DNA from: Bacteriovoracaceae bacterium | GTDB lineage: Bacteria > Bdellovibrionota > Bacteriovoracia > Bacteriovoracales > Bacteriovoracaceae | Reading direction: 5' to 3' | Length of the DNA: 53,706 nt | Assembly (NCBI GenBank): GCA_021737405.1 | Contig: JAIPEG010000016.1 | Location: 1-53,706 of the forward strand | Shown: piece by piece, positions 35,922 to 42,876 of the stretch | How positions within the stretch are numbered: the first letter of the stretch is position 1 | Layout: every line of letters begins with the position of its first letter | The notes under the pieces: generated by a model | What the model saw: only the letters and a program-made list of their open reading frames with translations | Told to the model about the DNA's origin: nothing | Database searches by the model: none | Made by a program: the position numbers and the translations under genes

Positions 35922-37515
35922 CTCCTTTTAAAAAATATTTAATTTCTGAATCATGATAATAAGGCGTCTCTAATTGGTCACCTTTATTTGTTCTCGGTAC
36001 AATCTCAATAACACCAAAAGTTTTCTTTTTAATTAAGTCAAGATAGCTAAAGAGAAAGCTACTTGTTGCGACATGATAAAGTTTTTCCTTTCTTAAAGAA
36101 TTAATTTTCAACTCCTTTATCCTGTTTATAAAAGGTATTCCCCAACTACGAACCTCAAAGCTCAAATTCGAACTATATGAAGGTGTTGCCTTTTTTTTGA
36201 ACTTTGAATAAATATTCATAAATTCAACTAACTTTAACAAATCTCCATGGGACAAATAGAATGAAACTACCCGATGGCCTAAGTGATACCCATCATGAAA
36301 TCCAATCGGATAGATATTGAATAGGTCAGATGAGCTGTACTCATAATTTTTATAGATAGGGTTTCTAATCAGTCCATTTGCCGTAAGGTACAGATTAATT
36401 GAGCTATCCTTCTTTTGAATTTCTTTTAAAATATTATCCGCTATAAAGTTTCCGATTGATGGTTGAGAAGTCTTTAAGTAGTCGTTTTCAAATTTTCTGA
36501 TCCCTTTGGCACCTACTCCTAATTCTTCTAAAATATTATGAGTAAACCTATTATAAAAAGATATCCTTTGTGAGATTACTTCATTCTTTGAAGTATTTTC
36601 ATTGATTTCAATATGATTCAGGCCATTTTGAGTAAGTTCAACACTTCCATTTTTTAATTTTAAGGGTAAACGGCCTAAGTACTTTCCATAATGACCGGCT
36701 TGAGAAATAACGACATTATTAACCCGTTTAAGATAGACCTCATGAGTATGACCAGCAATGATGGTATCAATAAACTTAACTTTCTTTGCCAACCGTTCAT
36801 CTTCTTCACCACCACCGTGAAGTAAAAGAACATTTATTTCAGATCCTGATTTTTTCAAAGCTTTCGACTCTATTGATAGTATATCAATCAGCTCATTCCA
36901 CCTTTCCTTCCTCGAAGAATCGTCAAACCCTATAAATTGATTGTCTTTTCTATTTCCTGAACTAACAGAGCAACCATCTGGCCCTAATGCGCCTAAGATA
37001 CCAACCTTTAAAAGATCATTTCCTTTTTTTAGAGTAATCATTCTTGAAGTAACAACGGGAAATCTCTCGCCAGTTGGAACCTTAAAATTTGTGGAGACAA
37101 TAGGGACTTTCGCCCCCAAAAGACTGACCTTTTTCATTAATAAAGAAAAGCCATTATCAAGACCATCAAATTCGTGGTTTCCGAGGGTAATTGCATCGTA
37201 TTCAAGAGTATTAAAGAATTCGTATTCAGGAAATAAAGGTATCTCGGCCCGCATTGCAATGGAATGAAATATTGTTCCAGAAAAAAAGTCACCAGCATCG
37301 ACAAGTAAAACAAAGCGGTCCGCTTTTCTTTCTTCATCTCTTATACGGATAATTTCGTTTGCCAAACGATCATACCCCCCTGCACGTTTTATCACCTCAC
37401 CCTTTTTAGATAAAGAACCTGCAAAATAGCTGTGTAAATCATTTGTATGAAGGATAGTTAAGTCTTTGCTGAAGCTAGAAGATAGCAGGATAAAGAGAAG
37501 GAAAAACTTTTTCAT
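35890..37515 (-). CDS. exported 5'-nucleotidase/UshA-like metallophosphoesterase
   Basis: The 541-residue protein has a short signal peptide (residues 1-16), then a calcineurin-like phosphoesterase domain with HTNDLHSYF, DAGDFFSG, LGNHEFD, LLLHGGGEED and AGHTHEVY, and a 5'-nucleotidase C-terminal domain (about 330-500) with NFIADNILKEI and NGLIRNP. It is expected to hydrolyse nucleotides or UDP-sugars in the periplasm, useful for taking up prey nucleotides. The ATG has no strong ribosome binding site and lies 29 bases past the terminator of the small RNA candidate, so the promoter there might also serve this gene by read-through. Confidence 0.88.
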   Translation of the reverse strand: MKKFFLLFILLSSSFSKDLTILHTNDLHSYFAGSLSKKGEVIKRAGGYDRLANEIIRIRDEERKADRFVLLVDAGDFFSGTIFHSIAMRAEIPLFPEYEFFNTLEYDAITLGNHEFDGLDNGFSLLMKKVSLLGAKVPIVSTNFKVPTGERFPVVTSRMITLKKGNDLLKVGILGALGPDGCSVSSGNRKDNQFIGFDDSSRKERWNELIDILSIESKALKKSGSEINVLLLHGGGEEDERLAKKVKFIDTIIAGHTHEVYLKRVNNVVISQAGHYGKYLGRLPLKLKNGSVELTQNGLNHIEINENTSKNEVISQRISFYNRFTHNILEELGVGAKGIRKFENDYLKTSQPSIGNFIADNILKEIQKKDSSINLYLTANGLIRNPIYKNYEYSSSDLFNIYPIGFHDGYHLGHRVVSFYLSHGDLLKLVEFMNIYSKFKKKATPSYSSNLSFEVRSWGIPFINRIKELKINSLRKEKLYHVATSSFLFSYLDLIKKKTFGVIEIVPRTNKGDQLETPYYHDSEIKYFLKGVSQEEGNLPL

Positions 37516-37543
37516 GATTAGATTTCGCTAAAGAATAAAATAT

Positions 37544-37572
37544 AAAAAAAGGGGCCCCCTGCAAAGGCCCCT
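37544..37572 (-). terminator. GC-rich rho-independent terminator
   Basis: GGGGCC pairs with GGCCCC around a nine-base loop and is followed on the minus strand by seven T. On the plus strand the run after the stem is TTCTTTT, weaker, and no plus-strand gene ends nearby. Confidence 0.8.
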
Positions 37573-37619
37573 TCTTTTCGGCTTCCTGCCTACTATGTAA
37601 GCTACATCCTGTTGCCTAC
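37544..37619 (-). ncRNA. candidate CsrA-binding small RNA (two GGA hairpins)
   Basis: On the minus strand a good promoter (see next entry) leads into about 76 bases with two hairpins that each show AGGA in the loop: GCAAC-AGGAU-GUAGC at 37601-37615 (one A-A mismatch) and GGC-AGGAA-GCC at 37580-37590. Both hold the CAGGA(U/A)G heptamer known from CsrB/CsrC. The RNA ends with a strong terminator, GGGGCC/GGCCCC at 37551-37571 with seven T. Length, loop placement and terminator fit a minimal CsrA-sequestering RNA. A leader attenuator for the 5'-nucleotidase gene is the main alternative. Confidence 0.5.
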
Positions 37620-37625
37620 ATTTCT

Positions 37626-37652
37626 ATTATAACCAATTTTTCTTTGGCTCAA
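37626..37652 (-). promoter_or_regulatory. sigma-70-like promoter of the small RNA candidate
   Basis: A perfect TATAAT lies at 37626-37631 on the minus strand, with TTGAGC at 37647-37652 (four of six, spacer 15). The predicted start near 37619 gives an RNA that begins just before the first hairpin. Confidence 0.5.
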
Positions 37653-37771
37653 AGCATAATTAAAAGAGGAAAACTTTTCCAGGAAATGTTTGCCTAAAGT
37701 GGCGCAACCTCTAAAATAGTATTCTGCCGAGTTAAAATGTTATTGTATTACAAAAGACAATTGAGGTGTAA

Positions 37772-38185
37772 ATGGTGATCTTCAATGGATTAAAAAGGCT
37801 ATTTAGTAAAGGCCCCTACAACTTACAAACATTTACCTACTTTATACCAGCTCCTCCGGCCAGAAAGTCAGGATATAGAGAGAAGAATTTCGATAACATG
37901 ATCAATGAGTTATCTATTATTGGCTTTGATATTGTTGACATAAGAACTCAGTCAATTGCCACTACTGGACAGTCAGGGATGTGGATCATACTCACCCTTA
38001 GACCCTTAACGAAGGAAGCTAATCAGTTAAAACCAAGTGACTTCCCAGAAGAGTTTAACGGTATTTTGCAGAATTCTCCTGAAAGGCCAAATGCCCAAAA
38101 CCTTCAAAGTAGTTCAAAATCCATCGAACTTCCTACTGAAGATGTTGGAGATGAAGAGCTTAAAGGCATCTATTACATTGATTAA
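37772..38185 (+). CDS. conserved-looking hypothetical protein
   Basis: A 137-residue protein of unknown function, starting at ATG with GAGGTG five bases upstream. The first 90 residues look folded (FDNMINELSIIGFDIVDIRTQS and SGMWIILTLRPL), the rest is a polar tail. No signal peptide or membrane segment. Its end overlaps the start of the following lipoprotein gene, which suggests coupling. Confidence 0.65.
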   Translation: MVIFNGLKRLFSKGPYNLQTFTYFIPAPPARKSGYREKNFDNMINELSIIGFDIVDIRTQSIATTGQSGMWIILTLRPLTKEANQLKPSDFPEEFNGILQNSPERPNAQNLQSSSKSIELPTEDVGDEELKGIYYID

Positions 38186-39401
38186 AATAAATTACTTGCT
38201 CATTCTTTTAATCTTAATTGTTAGCAGTTGCTCTAGCTATATAAACTATATTGAAAATTTAACGATGCCAGAGATTGTCTACAAACAACCAAAAGCTAAA
38301 AAAACATTTTGTGAAAAAAATCCAACCCATAATATTGTTCATTCAAGTTCATTTACGATAGATGACTTAAACAAGGTATTTAAAAGCAACCCTCGCCTTA
38401 GTTTTGAAGAAAAGGCGATGCTTTTAACATTTTATCAATTTCATGCCAGACCTGAAGCTACCGACTGGACCTCCAGGACTCAAGTACATGTTAAGATAAA
38501 TGAAAAAGAATATCATCATGACTTCGGCCCCCCCCACAAATTCCCTCTTTTTGACGCTTTAAAAACTTTAGAGAAAGAAAAAATCTTCACAAAAAAATTA
38601 GATTTCTTTTTAAAATTATCCAACCAGCTATTACCAAGAAAAATTGCCATTCAGGAAAATTTTCAAGTATTTCTAGATGAGAATAAAGAGAGCTATTCAG
38701 AAGATAAACGTATTTTAGAGTCTTACTTTAAGCTTGGAAAACCACTTCAAAAAGGTGAAACGTTCTATCGTCACAATCTCAAGCTTTTAAAAGGTTACGA
38801 ATCAACCCTCCCCATCACACAAGAATATTCCCTTGGTAAAAATTTCACCTGTAGTTTTGATGCCAATCTTTATAAAAAGGGTATCTTTCTCATTAATAAC
38901 AAAAAGGACTACGAAAACTATTTCGGACTTCTTGATAATAGTGGCAACTATATCTTTTTCATTACAAAAAAAATAAAAGCTAACACCAATTCATATATCG
39001 GCCAAGAATTTAACGGGACAACTTCCCCTTCAATAAGTCCCTTCTGCGTATCTAAAGACAGGAAAAAAGAAATGATCTTAATGTCCTTAAATTCCCGAGA
39101 TCCAGGCCAATTACTTTATCATCTTTACAATTATAATATTCAAGAAATTGATAATATATCTGAAATTACAAATTTTATTAACTTTCCAAGACACCAATTT
39201 TTAACCAACCCGAGCAGGCTTCTTTATGAATCAAGCAAAGGGTCTGAAGAGCAGTTGAGATATTTTCTCTCCCTTGATTTCCCTGTTTATCATGTCGAAA
39301 ACCTTGGAGCTATTTTTGGAATTTGGAATATTTCTAATCAAAACAACACTTTCATTAGCGATGAAAGAATGGATGTCAATCAGTCATGCCTCTTAAAATA
39401 A
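38178..39401 (+). CDS. lipoprotein of unknown function
   Basis: I place the start at TTG 38178, which gives a compact lipoprotein signal peptide with lipobox VSSC and a mature protein of about 390 residues. An in-frame ATG at 38142 or 38151 would lengthen the basic N-terminus. Downstream sequence is rich in Lys, Asn and Phe, with a few Cys, and no family is recognised. It overlaps the 137-residue gene before it and the ferredoxin gene after it by 16 bases. Confidence 0.6.
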   Translation: MIKINYLLILLILIVSSCSSYINYIENLTMPEIVYKQPKAKKTFCEKNPTHNIVHSSSFTIDDLNKVFKSNPRLSFEEKAMLLTFYQFHARPEATDWTSRTQVHVKINEKEYHHDFGPPHKFPLFDALKTLEKEKIFTKKLDFFLKLSNQLLPRKIAIQENFQVFLDENKESYSEDKRILESYFKLGKPLQKGETFYRHNLKLLKGYESTLPITQEYSLGKNFTCSFDANLYKKGIFLINNKKDYENYFGLLDNSGNYIFFITKKIKANTNSYIGQEFNGTTSPSISPFCVSKDRKKEMILMSLNSRDPGQLLYHLYNYNIQEIDNISEITNFINFPRHQFLTNPSRLLYESSKGSEEQLRYFLSLDFPVYHVENLGAIFGIWNISNQNNTFISDERMDVNQSCLLK

Positions 39402-39640
39402 CGGTTAAAGGAAGGGCTTCTGAGAAAGTTCTATTAGAAGAATATTTAACGTCTAAAGACAATATAAACCTTATGGAATATTTAAGGGCGAAAAATATTC
39501 CAATTGCCTCCGCCTGTTTTGGAGATGGTGTATGCCAGAAATGTAAAATTACATTAAATCAAAATACCGTCCTATCTTGTCAGCTCATGCTTTCAGATTT
39601 AACAAACAATGATATATTAATTGAAGTAGATTATTTATAA
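39386..39640 (+). CDS. [2Fe-2S] ferredoxin-like protein
   Basis: An 84-residue protein with the cluster motif ACFGDGVCQKC (spacing Cx5CxxC) and a fourth Cys in VLSCQL, as in plant-type [2Fe-2S] ferredoxins. It is short, so the domain is near minimal. Electron partners are not evident. It overlaps the lipoprotein gene and is 10 bases before the exonuclease gene. Confidence 0.8.
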   Translation: MPLKITVKGRASEKVLLEEYLTSKDNINLMEYLRAKNIPIASACFGDGVCQKCKITLNQNTVLSCQLMLSDLTNNDILIEVDYL

Positions 39641-39650
39641 AGGAACTACA

Positions 39651-40238
39651 ATGAAATATCTCTCTTTTGACTTAGAAGCTACGGGATTAGGTGAAAATGA
39701 CCTCATCATAGAGTTTGCCTGTGTTCCTTTTTGTCCAACAACACAAAAAATTTATGATGAACACACATTTCACACTTTTATAAAGTGTCCAAGCTTTGAA
39801 GATTTAAAACCCAATTTAGACCCTTGGGTTGTCCAAAATAATGAAACCTTAATTAAAAAAGCACATAGTGAAGGCCTAGAAATAGAAGAATTTAAAAAAA
39901 GATTATCTACATACCTAGAATCACCAGAGATAAAGGAATTATTTAATCATCAGAAAATTACTCTTTTTGGAAAAAGTATGGCCGCAATAGATCTCCCTTT
40001 TCTCAATAGAGACCTTGGGTGGGACTGGATGAGAGAATATTTTGAACATCGCCAACTTGACCTTAGCTCCGTTGCCTATTCTTTAATTGATCTAGGATTA
40101 CTACCTGAAAAGTGCAAGAGCGGATCAGAATTAATGAGAGAGCTTGGATATGGCGAAGTGGCCCACACGGCTCTAGAAGACGCAATAAACACTGCTAAAA
40201 TGTATCAAAAGATCGTTTCTAGATTTCACTCTTCATAA
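39651..40238 (+). CDS. DEDDh 3'-5' exonuclease
   Basis: A 195-residue protein with the DnaQ-type exonuclease motifs: Asp and Glu in SFDLEATG (residues 5-12), Asp in AAIDLPFLNRD (about 115) and His and Asp in AHTALEDAINTA (about 174-185). The His marks the DEDDh class. It is a single-domain nuclease, resembling exonuclease domains that act in DNA or RNA turnover. Its 3' end overlaps the convergent M23 gene by 13 bases. Which substrate it uses cannot be told. Confidence 0.85.
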   Translation: MKYLSFDLEATGLGENDLIIEFACVPFCPTTQKIYDEHTFHTFIKCPSFEDLKPNLDPWVVQNNETLIKKAHSEGLEIEEFKKRLSTYLESPEIKELFNHQKITLFGKSMAAIDLPFLNRDLGWDWMREYFEHRQLDLSSVAYSLIDLGLLPEKCKSGSELMRELGYGEVAHTALEDAINTAKMYQKIVSRFHSS

Positions 40239-40867
40239 GCTAAGAATTTTAAAGGATCAAGTGCCTTTGAATCATAGCGTACTTCGAAATGAAGGTGAGG
40301 CCCTGTTGTACGACCCGTTTCGCCTACTTCTGCGATTACTTGTCCCCTAACAACTTTGTCACCCTTTTTTGTGTAATTTTTCTTTGCATGAGCATAAATA
40401 CTAAAGAGCCCATCTTTGTGAGAAATGACGGTTAAATTACCATAACCACCAAGGTCATTCCCCGAGTAGATAATCACACCACTTTCTACAGCAATAATTG
40501 AGGTACCATTCCTTGCCGCTATATCGATCCCTTCATGGGCCCTGCCCCATCTTTTTCCAAAACGAGATGTAAGCTTCTTTGAAGAAGGAACTGGCCAGGC
40601 CAATCTACCATGCTGAAAATAGTAATGGCTCTCTACATTTTTCGTCCCCGCCAAAAGTCCTCTTTTCAGAGGAACAAAGACCCAATTTCCAGTGGCCAAT
40701 TTTCGCCCCTTATTATGGGCCTTAATTTTCCACTCAGGCACTTTAAATTCTTTTGCTAACGATTTAAAAGATTCACCCTTTTTAACTTTAACGTAATGAC
40801 CACTTTCAATGGAGCTACATCCAGAGATAAAAAGTAATGAAATTATAAAAAATAAGTAAAATTTCAA
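40226..40867 (-). CDS. LysM-M23 (LytM) peptidase lipoprotein, NlpD-like
   Basis: I choose TTG at 40867 (GGTGG upstream), which yields a lipoprotein signal MKFYLFFIISLLFISGC; a TTG at 40888 adds seven residues. The protein then has a LysM domain (about 23-70, HYVKVKKGESFKSLAKEFKVP) and an M23 domain with HEGIDIA, YAHAKK and HLHFEVR, so the zinc ligands are complete, unlike E. coli NlpD which is degenerate. It may be an active endopeptidase or an amidase activator at the cell wall. It follows surE, the same order as in E. coli (surE-pcm-nlpD). Confidence 0.85.
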   Translation of the reverse strand: MKFYLFFIISLLFISGCSSIESGHYVKVKKGESFKSLAKEFKVPEWKIKAHNKGRKLATGNWVFVPLKRGLLAGTKNVESHYYFQHGRLAWPVPSSKKLTSRFGKRWGRAHEGIDIAARNGTSIIAVESGVIIYSGNDLGGYGNLTVISHKDGLFSIYAHAKKNYTKKGDKVVRGQVIAEVGETGRTTGPHLHFEVRYDSKALDPLKFLAYEE

Positions 40868-40889
40868 TTGGCCACCATAAGTGGCCAAT
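40867..40889. repeat. perfect 9-bp inverted repeat at the start of the NlpD-like gene
   Basis: ATTGGCCAC, five bases (CATAA), GTGGCCAAT. It sits between the surE stop and the NlpD-like start, covering the possible TTG start codons, so it could be an operator or an RNA hairpin that limits translation. Confidence 0.6.
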
Positions 40890-40890
40890 C

Positions 40891-41670
40891 CTAGAGGACA
40901 AAATTATTTGCTAGGTCATGCCACTTATCTAACTTTTCGGCTTTTCCACCTAAAAGATTTAGTACAGTTAAGGAAATAAAACCATCTTCCACAGCGAAAC
41001 AGTCGGTTTTATCATCTCCCTCAAAGCCCTTATATATCCCTCCAACCCAGTAATAACTTCGGCCTCGAAAATCTTCCCTTTCAGAGATTTCTTCGGAATA
41101 TCTGCGAAATCCCAAATTGGTAATTTTAAGTCCTTTAACACTCTCAGGAGGAATGTCTGGAACATTAATATTTATGAGATGAAAGGGACTGATAAGATTT
41201 AGAAAATCCTTAGTTTTGACTATTTTTTTAAGAAATAAAGAGGCAGTATCAAAATTAACTGCATTTATGTCATGATTTTTAAAATCACAGACTGAAGATA
41301 TAGCGATTCCAGGTATCCCGTGAAAAACCCCTTCCCTCGCTGCCGCAACCGTTCCAGAATAATAGATATCCTGACCTAAATTAGCCCCCCTATTAATACC
41401 ACTAATAATTAAATCGGGTTTTGAGTCCATTAATTTGCCAAAGCCCATCAAGGTACAGTCAGCCGGAAAACCAGAACATCCGTAAATATTCTTTTCCTTA
41501 TCCACTGTTACGACGCGAAGAGGATTGTCAAGAGAGAGTGTGTGCCCTGTTGTCGACCTCTCTTCAAGTGGTGCTACAGTAAAAACATCATGATCTTTCA
41601 CTAGACCACTATGCAAACTCTTTATTCCAGGAGCGTACACTCCATCATCATTAGATATCAAAATTTTCAT
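40891..41670 (-). CDS. surE: 5'/3'-nucleotidase SurE
   Basis: The 259-residue protein has the SurE signature ILISNDDGVYAPGI, the metal Asp pair, APLEERSTTGHTLSL, and ISGINRGANLGQDIYYSGTVAAAREG. It dephosphorylates nucleoside monophosphates in the cytoplasm. GGAAG precedes the ATG. The NlpD-like gene follows after a few bases, so the two are in one operon. Confidence 0.95.
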   Translation of the reverse strand: MKILISNDDGVYAPGIKSLHSGLVKDHDVFTVAPLEERSTTGHTLSLDNPLRVVTVDKEKNIYGCSGFPADCTLMGFGKLMDSKPDLIISGINRGANLGQDIYYSGTVAAAREGVFHGIPGIAISSVCDFKNHDINAVNFDTASLFLKKIVKTKDFLNLISPFHLININVPDIPPESVKGLKITNLGFRRYSEEISEREDFRGRSYYWVGGIYKGFEGDDKTDCFAVEDGFISLTVLNLLGGKAEKLDKWHDLANNFVL

Positions 41671-41687
41671 TTCGCTTCCGATTAAAT

Positions 41688-42320
41688 TTAGATTGTTTTT
41701 AGATTAGTGCTTATCTTATTTAGGTCCACATTTCTATAGCAAACTTCGATTTTCCCATTTATGGGAAGATTCCTTAAATCAAAGTCAAAATACTCGTAAA
41801 GTGATGGAAAAATATCGCTATCCCAATCAATGTCTAAGATTTGAATATTATTTAAGCTACTTGCATTAAACTTCCTATAATAGGCAGAAACCCAAGCAAC
41901 AAACTCTCCTCTTAAATGCAGCATTTGTAAAAAATCATAAGAAAAGGTGTGACCCACACACAATTCATCAACAGGAATTAATTCCAAGTCCTTCTCATTA
42001 ACAACAAATAAAAAAGGGAACTTATTCTCTTTAATAAATCCAATATCAATATTACCTGATAACTCCAAAAGGACCCTACCGCCAAATGCCTTCAGGCAAT
42101 TATTGTAGATTCTCTCAATGATATAAGACTGCTCGTTTTCAAAACGAAGATAAATGTTTCCTAATTGCATTTTCTCTAAAATTTCAATTAGCCTATACTC
42201 TTGAATAAAATTAAGGGAACGAGGCCTTAGATCAAACGAAAAATGATTGATTTTAAGCTCTTGAAGAAATTGAATAGTCCGGTAATCATAAATCCCAGAT
42301 ATGCGATGGGAGCAATTCAT
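41688..42320 (-). CDS. TrpF-like (phosphoribosylanthranilate isomerase-like) protein, probably inactive
   Basis: The 210-residue protein aligns by eye with the start of TrpF: HRISGIYDYRT and FSFDLRPRSLNF match the KICGIT... and GFVFYPKSKRYI segments of Thermotoga TrpF. The catalytic Cys of TrpF (KICG) is Ser here (RISG), and the region of the catalytic Asp is not conserved, so ordinary PRAI activity is doubtful. It overlaps the TrpG/PabA-like gene by 35 bases. Its true role is unknown. Confidence 0.55.
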   Translation of the reverse strand: MNCSHRISGIYDYRTIQFLQELKINHFSFDLRPRSLNFIQEYRLIEILEKMQLGNIYLRFENEQSYIIERIYNNCLKAFGGRVLLELSGNIDIGFIKENKFPFLFVVNEKDLELIPVDELCVGHTFSYDFLQMLHLRGEFVAWVSAYYRKFNASSLNNIQILDIDWDSDIFPSLYEYFDFDLRNLPINGKIEVCYRNVDLNKISTNLKTI

Positions 42321-42876
42321 AACTTTTATTATACATTCTTTTTAAAAGCCATTCCATAACCTGCCTAGGGCAAGTTGTACCCACTGATTCAGGATGGAAC
42401 TGAACACCTTGCCAGTTTAAGTGCTGAAAATAATAAAGCATTTCATCGAGGCAAAAATTGCCGAGATCACCCCCCGAAGCTTTCCCATCAAGATACCAAC
42501 TATTATAAAATTGTGCCGAAAAACTCTCCCTTGAAAATGCTAAGGCCAACTCAGGTAAGTTCAAAGATTTTCCATGAATGGGTTTGGAAAGTTGTTTTAA
42601 CGGAATGCCTAAAAAGCTACCTAAGAGTTGATGACCTAAACAAACGCCAAGAACACTTTTATCCGTTAATAGACTTAACAGATCAAAGAACAAAGCATAA
42701 TCTTGAACATGACCAGGTCCTGGACCCAGTACAAAATACTCATGGTCGTAAATCATATTTTTATCTAATTTTGACCAATGGATAATATTTACTTCTAAGT
42801 CAAAAGATTCAAGTAAACCTTTTAAATTAAAAGTGAAGCTATCATCAAAGTCTATGAGAAGTATTCTTCTTATCAT
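42286..42876 (-). CDS. class I glutamine amidotransferase, TrpG/PabA-like
   Basis: A 196-residue glutaminase subunit with IDFDDSFTFNL, VLGPGPGHVQD, the catalytic Cys in GVCLGHQLLG (near residue 79) and His-Glu in GVQFHPES (near 160). This is the form that delivers ammonia to anthranilate synthase or aminodeoxychorismate synthase. No large subunit (TrpE/PabB) is in the window. It overlaps both the TrpF-like gene and, by ATGA, the end of lptD. Confidence 0.85.
   Translation of the reverse strand: MIRRILLIDFDDSFTFNLKGLLESFDLEVNIIHWSKLDKNMIYDHEYFVLGPGPGHVQDYALFFDLLSLLTDKSVLGVCLGHQLLGSFLGIPLKQLSKPIHGKSLNLPELALAFSRESFSAQFYNSWYLDGKASGGDLGNFCLDEMLYYFQHLNWQGVQFHPESVGTTCPRQVMEWLLKRMYNKSYELLPSHIWDL

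Noticed and set aside
37544..37620. Resemblance to the 3' end of 4.5S SRP RNA (GGATGTAGCT and GC-rich end)
   Set aside because: The order of segments is wrong and the conserved SRP tetraloop region (GGTCAGGTCCGGAAGGAAGCAG-like) is absent; the two GGA hairpins explain the sequence better.
38037..38177. Longer start (GTG 38037) for the lipoprotein at 38178
   Set aside because: The extra residues overlap the upstream gene out of frame, do not look like protein and would place the lipoprotein signal peptide internally.
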